This document shows, in pieces, positions 42,607 to 51,587 of a stretch of DNA of 64,000 nucleotides. The DNA is from Actinomycetota bacterium (GTDB lineage: Bacteria > Actinomycetota > CADDZG01 > WHSQ01), in contig JAUJNI010000004.1 in assembly GCA_030446465.1 (NCBI GenBank), positions 1 to 64,000 of the forward strand. The letters run 5' to 3'. Within the stretch, counting starts at the first letter, position 1; each line of letters starts with the position of its first letter. Under the pieces are notes generated by a model. The model was not told the DNA's origin, searched no databases, and saw nothing but the letters and a program-made list of their open reading frames with translations. The translations under genes and the position numbers were made by a program.

Positions 42607-43332
42607 TCATGAAGTTGCTGAAGGGAGATCCCCCATCCGTCGGAGGAACTCGGTGGTCACGGACCAAGCGCTTTGCGCGGCCCGTGGGTTGTGAAAAAGC
42701 GCGGATTCGTGGTTATCGAAGGCGTGACCCGCTTCTTCTTCGATGTTGATCCTGATGTCGCTTCTGGCGGCCACCGCCGCCTCCACTCTGGCAACGTCGT
42801 CCCGAGCTATGTATGGGTCACTGCCTCCGAAGTGCAGGAGCAGGGGACAGTTGATGTCATTCAGCAGGTCGAGTGATTCGGGTACACCGGACCCGTAGTA
42901 GGAGACGGCGAAGTCGGGATCGAAGGCTGCGGCCGTTTGGAAGGCCAGCGTGCCGCCAAAGCAGAATCCCATCACGCCCGTCTTCTCGGTCACTTCGGGC
43001 AGGGACCGCAGATGCTCTAGAGCCGCACCACAATCTTCGACGCCGAGTTCCCAGTCGAAGCGGTTGGCGTACGACATCCCCTTCTCTATGTCGGCCTGGT
43101 CGGTGCCGGCCAGAGCGACGCCTGGTTCGATGCGCCAATAAAGGTCGGGAGCAAGGACCACGAAACCCATGTCTGCGGTTCGCTCCGCGACGTCTCTGAT
43201 GTAACGCGCTACGCCGAAGATCTCATGGAGCAGCAGGATGGCAGATCCGTTCGACTCGGAAGGGATCCAGACGTGTCCGTCAAAGGTGTCTCCGCCGCGG
43301 GCGGCGATGCGCTCGATTCTGGTGGGTGGCAT
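42607..43332 (-). CDS. Dienelactone hydrolase family protein
   Basis: A 241-residue alpha/beta hydrolase: nucleophile Cys in GVMGFCFGGTLAF, Asp in HFGGSDPYI and His in EEEAGHAFDN, the DLH triad. Oxyanion motif HEIFGV. Family substrates are dienelactones or similar; true substrate unknown. Start ATG 43332 is about 100 bp from the divergent small gene. Confidence 0.92.
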   Translation of the reverse strand: MPPTRIERIAARGGDTFDGHVWIPSESNGSAILLLHEIFGVARYIRDVAERTADMGFVVLAPDLYWRIEPGVALAGTDQADIEKGMSYANRFDWELGVEDCGAALEHLRSLPEVTEKTGVMGFCFGGTLAFQTAAAFDPDFAVSYYGSGVPESLDLLNDINCPLLLHFGGSDPYIARDDVARVEAAVAARSDIRINIEEEAGHAFDNHESALFHNPRAAQSAWSVTTEFLRRMGDLPSATS

Positions 43333-43433
43333 GGACGAAGCATAAACAGATCAGGGAGCCGGCCCACGCTCGTCGTCTAGTGTCTTGGGGCTTACGTGGA
43401 TCTCACAACGACTTACAGGGAGAAGACGCCGCG

Positions 43434-43772
43434 ATGAAAAGATTGTCGCCGAAGCAGCACGGCTTTATCGATTACGCGTCGGTGGCGGCGAATCTCGCCA
43501 TGGTCCGCCTCGCCGCAACGCCCGCGGGCAAACGCCTGGTGACCGCCGCAGCCGCGGGCATAGCAGGCCTCAGTCTCTTCACCGACTATGAGCTCGGACT
43601 CTTCCGCACCGTGCCGATGAAGACGCATCTGACGGTCGACACCGTCACCGGCCCGCTGCTGCTGGCCTCGCCTCTTTTCCTCAAGGGGGAGAGCCCTCGG
43701 ATGAAGCAGATGTTGGTGGCCACGGGGATCGTGGGGACGGCCGCGACCTTGGCCACTCGTTCGAACGGCTGA
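43434..43772 (+). CDS. Small membrane-associated protein of unknown function
   Basis: A 112-residue protein with three amphipathic or hydrophobic stretches (ANLAMVRLAATPAGKRL, VTAAAAGIAGLSLFTDY, QMLVATGIVGTAATLATR) and a conserved-looking start MKRLSPKQHGFIDYASV. The same layout occurs in uncharacterised SPW-like proteins. ATG 43434 has AGGGAGA at a slightly long spacing. Confidence 0.65.
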   Translation: MKRLSPKQHGFIDYASVAANLAMVRLAATPAGKRLVTAAAAGIAGLSLFTDYELGLFRTVPMKTHLTVDTVTGPLLLASPLFLKGESPRMKQMLVATGIVGTAATLATRSNG

Positions 43773-43806
43773 CCATTGCAGGAGCCGGCTTATGAAGTGC
43801 CGAGGA

Positions 43807-44019
43807 TCAGGAGGCGCGAGCCGTCGGGTGGAGGGAGTCCAACAGAGCCCGAGAGACTGCGGATATTTCTGCGACCGCGGCGGTGAACGCCGCCTCGTTG
43901 GCTTTGGAGGGCCGGCGATAGCCGCTGATCTTGCGCACGAACTGCAGCGCCGCAGCCTCTATCTCTTCGTCGGTCGGGGGATGCTCAGGGTTGCGAAGGA
44001 CTTTGATGCTCCGGCACAT
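43807..44019 (-). CDS. DUF2277 family protein
   Basis: A 70-residue protein matching DUF2277 along its length: MCRSIKVLRNPEHPPTDEEI, then AALQFVRKISGYRRPSKANE and FTAAVAEISAVSRALLD. Function unknown; widespread in actinobacteria and often near DNA-repair genes. An ATG one codon earlier is possible. Here it lies next to an AlkA-like glycosylase on the same strand. Confidence 0.88.
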   Translation of the reverse strand: MCRSIKVLRNPEHPPTDEEIEAAALQFVRKISGYRRPSKANEAAFTAAVAEISAVSRALLDSLHPTARAS

Positions 44020-44098
44020 CACTTGCTCCTTCCCGGTCGCTCACACTCGAACCATGAACCTTCGATGCTAAGGCTCACGTCAAAACCGGAGTCATCGT

Positions 44099-45064
44099 TC
44101 AAAACGACGCGAAGTCCCGCAGGGCAGTCCTCGGCCCCCGGCGCGGCGGGCGCTTACCACCGATCTCGATGAGGCGGGCCACCCGCCCCCGCTGGCCCCG
44201 GTAAGGCTCGAGAAGCTCCAGCATTCGCTCGTCCGAGCCCCTGGGTTCGCCGGCGAGAACCCACGACACGACGTGGGGAAGATGGTAATCACCGACGCGC
44301 ACCGCGTCGGGGTCGCCCAGTGCCTTTCGCGCTACCTCCGCGGCGGTCCATGGTCCTATGCCGATAATGGAGGTCAGCCTGCGCCGGGCCTCGCTCCAAG
44401 GAAGCATCGTTGCCTCCTCCAAACGGTGGGCCAGTAGGCAGACCCGCCGGATGAGCTCCGCTCGTCTTCTTTCGATACCGAACGGATGAAACATGTAAGA
44501 GGGGAGAGCAGCGAGCTGTTGCGGATCGGCAGGCAGCACGAGTCCACCGGGCCCGGGCGCCGGCTCGCCGACTTCTTGGAGAAGCTTGCGGTAGGACTTG
44601 CGCGCCTCGTCGCGGACGACCCTTTGCTCCAAGATCGTCGGTATAAGCACCTCCATGACCGTCTTCGAAGCACCCATCCGCAGGCCTGCGAACCTTTGAC
44701 GAAGAGCTTGCAGGGCCTGGTGCGAGGTTTTCAGTCGCTCGGGGCGGTCGTGATAACCGACGAGGTTGGTGACGTTGTCGAGAGCCCATGCGGCTCCCGG
44801 CCCCCACGCACTTGCCTCGATGACCGAGCTGTGCGCGCACAGATGCAGGGTCGCCGGACCCTGTGGTGTGCGCGTCGCCTTCCAGACCCCTGCGTCCTCG
44901 AAGCGGATGGTTGGATCACCCCAACCATGGCGCAGCGGGGCAAGGGTGAGCTTCAGGTCAATCGGGGCGGTTGGACGCAGGGTCCTCTGCTTCACAGGAA
45001 GGCAGAGTAGTCGCGCGGGATCAACCCGTTGGACGGGCGTGGTTCTCCTCGGCAGCTGCGACAA
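44099..45064 (-). CDS. AlkA-like DNA-3-methyladenine glycosylase
   Basis: A 321-residue HhH-GPD glycosylase. The helix-hairpin-helix motif is LTSIIGIGPWTAAEVARKALGDPD, with the catalytic Asp in VRVGDYHLPH. N-terminal half resembles the AlkA beta domain but is divergent. Removes alkylated bases, with the AlkB-like dioxygenase of this window forming a second alkylation-repair route. Start ATG 45064. Confidence 0.9.
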   Translation of the reverse strand: MSQLPRRTTPVQRVDPARLLCLPVKQRTLRPTAPIDLKLTLAPLRHGWGDPTIRFEDAGVWKATRTPQGPATLHLCAHSSVIEASAWGPGAAWALDNVTNLVGYHDRPERLKTSHQALQALRQRFAGLRMGASKTVMEVLIPTILEQRVVRDEARKSYRKLLQEVGEPAPGPGGLVLPADPQQLAALPSYMFHPFGIERRRAELIRRVCLLAHRLEEATMLPWSEARRRLTSIIGIGPWTAAEVARKALGDPDAVRVGDYHLPHVVSWVLAGEPRGSDERMLELLEPYRGQRGRVARLIEIGGKRPPRRGPRTALRDFASF

Positions 45065-45278
45065 GACGATTCCGGGCCCCCCTTATGGGCGCCGCCGTGC
45101 GACTTGTTGACGCGGCATGCGAAAATCCCACCTCCCCCGCCGGCCTCGTACCAGCTTCGTGACGGTCAGATCCACCGGGGATGAGCGGCCCGGCCCTCCA
45201 TAGCTCGATGCCACCAGCCAAGGACGGAGACGTGCTCAAGGCCTACGATCGCTGTATATGAATCGGCCGGAGAGACGC

Positions 45279-48200
45279 ATGGCTCAGCTTCCGAGGGGCA
45301 CCGTCACCTTCCTCTTTACAGACATCGAGGGCTCGACGCGCCTGCTCCACGAGATGGGCGACGCCTACGAGGCAGCGCTCAAGGTGCATCGCGACCTTCT
45401 CAGGCAGGTTGTCGCGGCCTGCAATGGGGCCGAGGTCGACACTCAAGGAGACGCCTTCTTCTTCGCTTTTGACAAGACCGAAGAGGCAGTCGAGGCAGCG
45501 GTTCTGGGACAGCGTGCGGTGAGCGACTACCAGTGGCCGGGGCGCAACCCCCTGCGCGTCCGGATGGGGATTCACACGGGGGAGCCCACCGTCACGGACG
45601 AGGGCTACGTCGGAGAAGACGTGCACCGGGCGGCCCGCATCTGCTCCGCGGCTCACGGCGGTCAGGTGCTTGTATCCGAGGTGAGCGCCAAACTCTTATC
45701 CCGATCCATTCGGGCGGCGGGCCTTGTGGATGTCGGGCACCACGGCCTCAAGGACCTCACCACGCCGCAGCGTCTTTACCAGCTGACGATCCAGGGACTG
45801 ACAAACGACTTCCCCCCGATCAGAACGCTCGAGAGCCGACCCAACAACCTGCCGCGTCATCTGACGTCCTTGGTGGGCAGGCAGGAAGAGATCGATCAGG
45901 TGACCGAGTTGCTCGCACGTGAGGACGTCATCCTCGTGACGTTGACGGGCCCCGGAGGAGCGGGCAAGACACGGCTCGCTGTGGCGGTGGGAGCGGAGGT
46001 GCTCGGCCGGGTTTTCGACGCCGTTTTCTTCGTCGATCTATCGACGCTTCGCGATTCCGCTTTCGTCATCCCCGCGATCGCACAGACCCTGTCGCTCAGG
46101 GAGCCGGCGGGACAGACCATCGGGGAGACGGTCGCCGACTATCTGGCGGGCAGGAGGTTCCTGCTCATTCTCGACAACTTCGAGCAGGTGGTCGATGCGG
46201 CGTCGGACGTCTCGAAGCTGCTTTCTTCAGCGGCGTCCCTCAAGGTCTTGGCCACGAGCCGGCAAACGCTCAAGCTACAGGTGGAGAGGGAGTTCGAGGT
46301 TCCGCCACTGGCCTCCCCATCGGTGGAGGTAAGTGACGTGTCGGAGTTGCTGCGCTGGCCTGGGGTGTCCCTCTTTGTCGAGCGGGCTCGGGCCGTGAAC
46401 TCGAGCTTCGAGCTAACGCAAGAAAATGCCCCGGCTGTCGTGGAGATCTGTAATCGTCTCGATGGCCTCCCTCTGGCAATCGAACTAGCCGCGGCGCGCG
46501 TGCGGATGCTGTCGCCCGCGGCCTTGCTGAATCGACTGGGGAGCCGGCTGGGCCTGTTGACCGGAGGTCCGCGAGACCTCCCCAGTCGCCAGCAAGGATT
46601 GCGAAGGACGATCGAGTGGAGCCACGAGTTGCTCACCGAAGAGGAGCGCGAGCTGATGGCCCGGATGGCCGTCTTCTCGGGACCGACGGATGTCGATGCG
46701 GTCGAGAAGGTCTGCTCGCAGGATGGAGCCGACATCCTGACCCATCTCGAGTCTCTGGCAGACAAGAGCCTGGTGAAAGCAGTCGAGGTCCCCGGGGGCG
46801 AGCCTCTTTTCGCGATGCTCGAGACCATCAAGGAGTTCGCGCTCGAGCGCTTGGAGGAACGAGACGGAGCGGAGGAGGCCAGGGAGCGACACGCCGACCA
46901 CTACCTGGTCGTAGCCGAGCGCGCTCACGCGGAGATCGCCGGCCCTCGCCAAGTCGAGTGGCTCGAGCGGCTCGAGAGGGATCAGGACAACATCTACGCA
47001 GCCATCGGTTGGTCCCTGGAGCAGGACAACATCGACCGGGCGCTCAGGTTCGGTACGGCACTGCATTGGTTTTGGTGGATTCGAGGTCAGCTCAGCACCG
47101 GCACGCAGTGGCTGAAGGCAGCCCTCGCAGAGACCGGGACGGATCCGGTCCTGTACGGCCGAGCCCTCGTCGCCTATGCGCGCCTAGCGTCCGACCACGG
47201 TGACTTCGACGAATCTCAAGGGTGCCTCGTGGAGGCTCGCACGCTTGCTGAAGCAAGCGACGACGAGGACCTTCTCGCCAACGCTCTAGCGGAGCTCGGA
47301 TACGTAGCCCTCCGCACGGGTGCAGAAGACGCCGAAAAACTCACACGCCAGGCCCTCGAGATCTTCCAAAAGAGGAGCGACACGCGAGGCGAGGCGATTG
47401 TTCAGATGCGTCTCGGAACGCTCGCGACCAGGCGAGGTGATCTGGAAAAGGCACGAGGCATGTATCTGCGGGCGCTGGAGCTACGCAGGCGCACCGGGGA
47501 CCCATGGGGCATCGCGAGCTCACTGAACAACATCGGTTACGACCTTGCGTTGCAGGGCAGGTTCGAAGAGGCGCAGCCTTACCTCGAGGAGTGCCTCGAT
47601 CTTTTCGAGAAAGTGGGGTTCAAGGAAGGGATAGCTAACGTCATCGACACACTGGCACTCATAGCCGTCGGACGCGGCGACATCGGGGGAGCCATCGAGC
47701 TGTACGAGAAGGCGCTTGCCATGTTCCGTGAGATGAACTACCGAACCGGGATTGGGTTCGAGTTATGTGGTCTGGGGCGGGCACGGATTGAGTTTGGTGA
47801 CTGGCGTTCGGGGGTCTCTGATCTGGTGGAGGCCCTGGAGCTCGGAAAGGAGATCGATGACGAGGAGATACTGGCATACGCCTACGAGGGAATAGCGTCC
47901 GCGCTTGCCTGTAGCGGACGACCCCAGCGTGCCGCTGAGCTCTTTGCAGCCTCGCACCGCTTTCGGCAGGAAGTAAACATTCCGCTTCCACCTGTGGATG
48001 AATCCCGCGTCGGGCGCTTCATCGCCACACTCGAACGAGAGCTCGACCCCGCGGCCTTCAAGACGACGTGGAGCAACGGGGTGGGTATGAGCGGTTCGGA
48101 GCTGCACGAAGCGGCAATTCTGGAAGGGCGGGCTCTACGCTCCACCGCGAGCCGCGATGAAAGAATGGGACAAGTGGGGCATCGGACGGAAAGGGTGTGA
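45279..48200 (+). CDS. STAND protein: class III cyclase homology + NB-ARC + TPR
   Basis: A 973-residue multidomain regulator. N-terminal class III nucleotide cyclase homology (FLFTDIEGSTRLLHEM, EVDTQGDAFFFAF, YVGEDVHRAARICSAAHGG); metal Asp residues are kept but the base-specifying Lys (Asp here) and transition-state Asn (His here) are changed, so catalysis is doubtful. Then an NB-ARC/STAND ATPase (Walker A TGPGGAGKTRLA, Walker B FLLILDNFEQV, GLPLAIELAAAR) and about eight C-terminal TPR-like repeats (GEAIVQMRLGTLATRRGDLEKARGMYLRALELRRRTG). There is no LuxR HTH. ATG 45279 chosen for GGAGAG. Overlaps the aquaporin gene by 1 bp. Confidence 0.9.
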   Translation: MAQLPRGTVTFLFTDIEGSTRLLHEMGDAYEAALKVHRDLLRQVVAACNGAEVDTQGDAFFFAFDKTEEAVEAAVLGQRAVSDYQWPGRNPLRVRMGIHTGEPTVTDEGYVGEDVHRAARICSAAHGGQVLVSEVSAKLLSRSIRAAGLVDVGHHGLKDLTTPQRLYQLTIQGLTNDFPPIRTLESRPNNLPRHLTSLVGRQEEIDQVTELLAREDVILVTLTGPGGAGKTRLAVAVGAEVLGRVFDAVFFVDLSTLRDSAFVIPAIAQTLSLREPAGQTIGETVADYLAGRRFLLILDNFEQVVDAASDVSKLLSSAASLKVLATSRQTLKLQVEREFEVPPLASPSVEVSDVSELLRWPGVSLFVERARAVNSSFELTQENAPAVVEICNRLDGLPLAIELAAARVRMLSPAALLNRLGSRLGLLTGGPRDLPSRQQGLRRTIEWSHELLTEEERELMARMAVFSGPTDVDAVEKVCSQDGADILTHLESLADKSLVKAVEVPGGEPLFAMLETIKEFALERLEERDGAEEARERHADHYLVVAERAHAEIAGPRQVEWLERLERDQDNIYAAIGWSLEQDNIDRALRFGTALHWFWWIRGQLSTGTQWLKAALAETGTDPVLYGRALVAYARLASDHGDFDESQGCLVEARTLAEASDDEDLLANALAELGYVALRTGAEDAEKLTRQALEIFQKRSDTRGEAIVQMRLGTLATRRGDLEKARGMYLRALELRRRTGDPWGIASSLNNIGYDLALQGRFEEAQPYLEECLDLFEKVGFKEGIANVIDTLALIAVGRGDIGGAIELYEKALAMFREMNYRTGIGFELCGLGRARIEFGDWRSGVSDLVEALELGKEIDDEEILAYAYEGIASALACSGRPQRAAELFAASHRFRQEVNIPLPPVDESRVGRFIATLERELDPAAFKTTWSNGVGMSGSELHEAAILEGRALRSTASRDERMGQVGHRTERV

Positions 48201-48919
48201 TGGAGTCTTTCGCCCGGCGACTGCTTGCTGAGCTGCTCGGTACATTCGGTTTCTTCTTTTTGGGGTTCATGGGCATCGCGGCGGCCATCGATAGTCCAGG
48301 GAGTATCGGAAGCGGTGGCATCGCCGCCGGCTTCGGCCTCGGGCTCGCCATGATGATCTTCGCCTTCGGTCACATTTCCGGGGGTCATTTCAATCCCGCC
48401 GTGACCTTAGGGCTCACCTGTAGTGGGCGATTTCCCCCCCGCGAGCTGCCCGCCTATTGGGGGGTACAGCTGGTCGGCGGGTTGTTGGCTGCGGGGCTCC
48501 TCAGGGTCCTGTTTGGCGATGCGGTCGGAGAGGCCCTGGCGACCAGCCCCGCGAACGGCATTTCGGATGGCAAGGCGCTGGTGTTGGAGGCGGTGGCTAC
48601 GTTTTTGTTTCTGCTGGTCGTCAGCGCCGTGGCGACCGATGAGCGCGCTGCATGGCATGGAGTGTTTGCCCCACTTGCCATCGGGGGCTTTGTCTTCACC
48701 GCGGCGACCGTGGTCGGACCGTTTACCGGGGGATCGTTCAATCCGGCCCGCTCGATCGCGCCGGCTGTCATCGCAGGTTCGTTCGGCAGCCTGTGGGTCT
48801 ACATCGTCGGGCCGTCTCTTGGAGCGGCGCTCTCTGGATTCGCGTACCGGTATCTGCGCCGGTCGGGTACGGCCGTCGAAGTAGAGCAGGAGCCTCTGGT
48901 AGATCGAACGAACAGATAA
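48200..48919 (+). CDS. MIP-family aquaporin/glycerol channel
   Basis: A 239-residue channel with six TM segments and both pore motifs: GGHFNPAVTLGL and GGSFNPARSIAPA. The NPA pair with Arg after the second motif fits an aquaporin. The charged C-terminus (VEVEQEPLVDRTNR) is cytoplasmic. ATG 48200 shares its A with the STAND stop (TGATG), so a regulator and a channel are expressed as a coupled pair; GTG 48197 would be alternative. Confidence 0.93.
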   Translation: MESFARRLLAELLGTFGFFFLGFMGIAAAIDSPGSIGSGGIAAGFGLGLAMMIFAFGHISGGHFNPAVTLGLTCSGRFPPRELPAYWGVQLVGGLLAAGLLRVLFGDAVGEALATSPANGISDGKALVLEAVATFLFLLVVSAVATDERAAWHGVFAPLAIGGFVFTAATVVGPFTGGSFNPARSIAPAVIAGSFGSLWVYIVGPSLGAALSGFAYRYLRRSGTAVEVEQEPLVDRTNR

Positions 48920-48947
48920 GCCGATCCATCGCGGCGATCCAGGGCCC

Positions 48948-49877
48948 TTAGCCTGTCTCTTTCTGGTCGTTGCCTCGAGCCTGCTTCGCCGCCTCCACGC
49001 TCGCTCTGAGGGCCTCGAGCAGATCGACCACCGGCGTGGTTGGGGTCACCTCTTCGGGTTCGGGGACTTCGAGTGCCTCATCGACCTTTTTGTGCAAGAG
49101 CTCGAGGAGCCGCTCGCGGTACTCGTCGCGATGGCGAGCAGGCTGCCACTCTGCGGCGAGCGCCTCCAGGAACACATGCGCCATGCGTAGCTCTTCCTCG
49201 GGTGGTTCGTCGACCCACCTTCCCCATAGGGTCTTCGGCTCGCGTATCTCGTCGGCATAGAAGAGCGTGTGGAGCATCAGTGCCTGCTCTGTCGGTCGCA
49301 CGACGGCAAGGTGTTCCTTCGTGCGCATTACGAACCGGCCAACGGCGGCCTTCCCGCCAGCCTCCATGGCCCGATACAAGAGCCAGTATGGGCGCTCGGC
49401 CCCCACGCCTGGTTGTGGAATGACGTAGTAGCTCTTGTCGAAGTGGACGGGGTCGATGGCACGTAGATCGACGAATTGTTCCACCTCGAGCTCTCTTGAC
49501 CTTTCCGGGGCAATTGACTCGAGCTCCTCGGGGTCGACGGTGACGACCCGGCCCGGCTCCAGCTCGAACCCTTTGACGATCTGCTCCCACGGGACTTCGA
49601 TGTCGTTGCTCGGGTCACCCAGCGCCTCGCTGACCTGAGGTTCGCTCGCGGGCTCCACGGACGCCTCGCGCTGCAAGGGCTCCGGTAGGGTCTCGTCGGC
49701 AGGTGAGGAAATGTGATCTGGGCTTCCTTCGGCGATGCGGCGGTAGCGGATGCGTCGGCCGGACCCCGCTTCGTACTGGTGAAAGCGCACGCTTCTTGGA
49801 GACGTCGCCCCGTAGAGCTTGACCGGTATGTTCACCAGACCAAAGCTGAGGTGGCCGATCCACACCGCCTGAGGCAT
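48948..49877 (-). CDS. ku: DNA end-binding protein Ku
   Basis: A 309-residue Ku homologue: starts MPQAVWIGHLSFGLVNIPVK, contains VRFHQYEAGSGRRIRYRR and VEQFVDLRAIDPVHFDKSYYVIPQ, the bacterial Ku signature. A Pro/Glu/Ser-rich insert of about 35-40 residues after RRIAEG is not in typical Ku. C-terminal coiled tail (VPEPEEVTPTTPVVDLLEALRASVE). Acts in non-homologous end joining with LigD, which is not in the window. ATG 49877; a longer start at 49886 is possible. Confidence 0.95.
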   Translation of the reverse strand: MPQAVWIGHLSFGLVNIPVKLYGATSPRSVRFHQYEAGSGRRIRYRRIAEGSPDHISSPADETLPEPLQREASVEPASEPQVSEALGDPSNDIEVPWEQIVKGFELEPGRVVTVDPEELESIAPERSRELEVEQFVDLRAIDPVHFDKSYYVIPQPGVGAERPYWLLYRAMEAGGKAAVGRFVMRTKEHLAVVRPTEQALMLHTLFYADEIREPKTLWGRWVDEPPEEELRMAHVFLEALAAEWQPARHRDEYRERLLELLHKKVDEALEVPEPEEVTPTTPVVDLLEALRASVEAAKQARGNDQKETG

Positions 49878-49925
49878 GAACAACAACCTACAGCCCCCTC
49901 CTGGCTTGACCGCTAAGATGTGCTC

Positions 49926-50660
49926 ATGGCGAACAGGAACCCGGCTCTAAGACAGAAGTTCTTCGATCAACCCCAGCCGTTGGCGGTGGGTGTCGAGCGG
50001 ATGAGCATCGAGGGGGTCGCCCGCAAGGCGCTGATCCTGCTCGTGGTGGTGTTCGCGACGGCAACTTATCCGTGGGGCAAGGTGCTCGAGGGAGAAGATG
50101 TCACCGGCCTGTTTTGGATCGGCGTCATCGGGGGCCTGGTCCTGGCTCTCGCCACCATCTTCAGACCCGCCTGGGCCGGTTTCACGGCTCCTTTGTATGC
50201 CGCGGCTGAGGGCTTGGCGCTCGGCGCCGTGTCCGGCTGGTTCGAGGCGGCGTACCCCGGCATCGCAATCCAGGCGGTATTGGGGACGCTGGGTGTCTTC
50301 GTCGTGATGCTTGGTCTCTACATGAGTCGAACGCTGCGGGCAACGCCAAAGTTTCGCAGGGGAGTCATTGGCGCCACTCTCGCGGTGCTGCTCATCTACT
50401 TGATGTCGTTCCTCCTTGGCGCCTTTGGCGTACAGATGCCGTTTCTCCACGACACGGGTCCCATCGGAATCGTCATCACTCTCGTGATCATTGCCGTTGC
50501 GGCACTGAACCTCATACTCGACTTTGACTTCATAGAGCGGGGAGCGGGGGCCGGTGCGCCGAAGCAGCTTGAGTGGTACGGCGCGTTCGGGCTGCTCGTC
50601 ACGCTGGTGTGGCTCTACCTTCAGATTCTTCGCCTGCTGGCCCTTCTTAACCGGCGTTAG
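49926..50660 (+). CDS. Bax inhibitor-1/YccA-like membrane protein
   Basis: A 244-residue polytopic membrane protein of about seven TM helices, with the family's N-terminal block NPALRQKFFDQPQP and middle ATIFRPAWAGFTAPLYAAAEGLALGAVSG, plus the final FIERGAGAGAPKQLEWYGAFGLLVTLVWLYLQILRLL. Known as YccA/TMBIM-like; may be a pH-gated ion leak channel. ATG 49926. Divergent from ku with about 50 bp between starts. Confidence 0.92.
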   Translation: MANRNPALRQKFFDQPQPLAVGVERMSIEGVARKALILLVVVFATATYPWGKVLEGEDVTGLFWIGVIGGLVLALATIFRPAWAGFTAPLYAAAEGLALGAVSGWFEAAYPGIAIQAVLGTLGVFVVMLGLYMSRTLRATPKFRRGVIGATLAVLLIYLMSFLLGAFGVQMPFLHDTGPIGIVITLVIIAVAALNLILDFDFIERGAGAGAPKQLEWYGAFGLLVTLVWLYLQILRLLALLNRR

Positions 50661-50709
50661 CGGCATCAGCCGATCTGGTACACATCCTCTCCTCAGGTCC
50701 GCTCCCTGT

Positions 50710-50728
50710 ATAACTAAACTGTTATAAT
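50710..50728 (+). promoter_or_regulatory. Operator and -10 of the XRE/nucleotidyltransferase operon
   Basis: Arms ATAAC (50710-50714) and GTTAT (50721-50725) form an inverted repeat and a perfect TATAAT -10 lies at 50723-50728, nine bases before the ATG at 50738. A GAGGGG lies between, too close for comfort, so the transcript is leaderless or very short-leadered. The XRE protein is the likely repressor. Confidence 0.6.
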
Positions 50729-50737
50729 CGAGGGGTT

Positions 50738-51061
50738 ATGACCGGTGGCAGACTCATAAAGGAAGCCCGCCGACGGGCTCATCTCTCTCAGGCGGAACTC
50801 GCACGCCGGCTCGGTACTAGACAACCCGCTGTTGCTCGTTGGGAAACGGGGGCCGCGGCCCCCAGTTTCGATACCGTTATGCGTGCATTAAGGGCATGCG
50901 GGTTGGAGGCGCATGTTCAGTTGTCTCGCATATCCAGTTCCGAAGCTCGCTCGATCCAGTCGTCTCTCAGCCTGACTCCAGGGCAGCGCCTTGCCCGTAA
51001 CCGTCAGATGTTGGAGACGGAGCGGTGGGCGAGCCGGGCCCGACCTGTGAAGCCGCAATGA
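50738..51061 (+). CDS. XRE-family HTH protein, antitoxin-like
   Basis: A 107-residue protein: HTH_3 domain (LIKEARRRAHLSQAELARRLGTRQPAVARWETGAAAPSFDTVMRAL) and a C-terminal charged segment with LTPGQRLARNRQM. Overlaps the nucleotidyltransferase start by 4 bp (ATGA). The arrangement of an XRE regulator with a small nucleotidyltransferase resembles MNT-type and AbiEii-type toxin-antitoxin modules. Confidence 0.88.
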   Translation: MTGGRLIKEARRRAHLSQAELARRLGTRQPAVARWETGAAAPSFDTVMRALRACGLEAHVQLSRISSSEARSIQSSLSLTPGQRLARNRQMLETERWASRARPVKPQ

Positions 51062-51564
51062 ACCTGGAGCCGCCGCTTCTTGCCGCGAAGGTGATCCTGG
51101 AGACCCTGGCTCGTCACCGCGTCCGGTACGTCGTAATCGGGGCGTTGGGTGCGGCATTGCACGGGTCCCCGTTGCGCACGTCTGATGTGGACATCTGCCC
51201 GGACCCGCGCCCCGACAACCTGACGAACCTATCCCGCGCGCTGGAGGAGCTTGGCGCAAAGGAATGGGATCCCCACAAGGGAGAAGCAGTAGCGCGTGAA
51301 TGGGACGCCGGCATGCTTCGGCGCGACGACATGTGGATTCTCGTGACCAACCACGGCGATCTCGACTTGGTCTTCGAACCGGCGGGAACGAAGGGTTACC
51401 GGGATCTCGCCAAAGAGGCGGTGGAGTTGGACATCGATGGCTTGCGAGTAGATGTCGCATCTTTGGACGACATCATTCGATCCAAAGAGGCAACTGGGCG
51501 ACCTCGCGACAGGGAGCAGCTGCCGACCCTGAGACGTCTACAAGAGACTCTCCGAGAAGAGTGA
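51058..51564 (+). CDS. Small nucleotidyltransferase, toxin- or antitoxin-like
   Basis: A 168-residue protein with the Pol-beta-type motif GALGAALHGSPLRTSDVDI (helix-turn-GS-x-DxD-like), a second strand with DLDLVFEPAG, and a C-terminal RSKEATGRPRDREQLPTL as in AbiEii/MNT-like transferases. ATG 51058 overlaps the XRE stop. May add nucleotides to tRNA acceptor ends like MenT/AbiEii toxins, or AMPylate a partner; unresolved. No HEPN gene is adjacent. Confidence 0.85.
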   Translation: MNLEPPLLAAKVILETLARHRVRYVVIGALGAALHGSPLRTSDVDICPDPRPDNLTNLSRALEELGAKEWDPHKGEAVAREWDAGMLRRDDMWILVTNHGDLDLVFEPAGTKGYRDLAKEAVELDIDGLRVDVASLDDIIRSKEATGRPRDREQLPTLRRLQETLREE

Positions 51565-51587
51565 AGGAGCCTCGCTCATTGCAGGGG

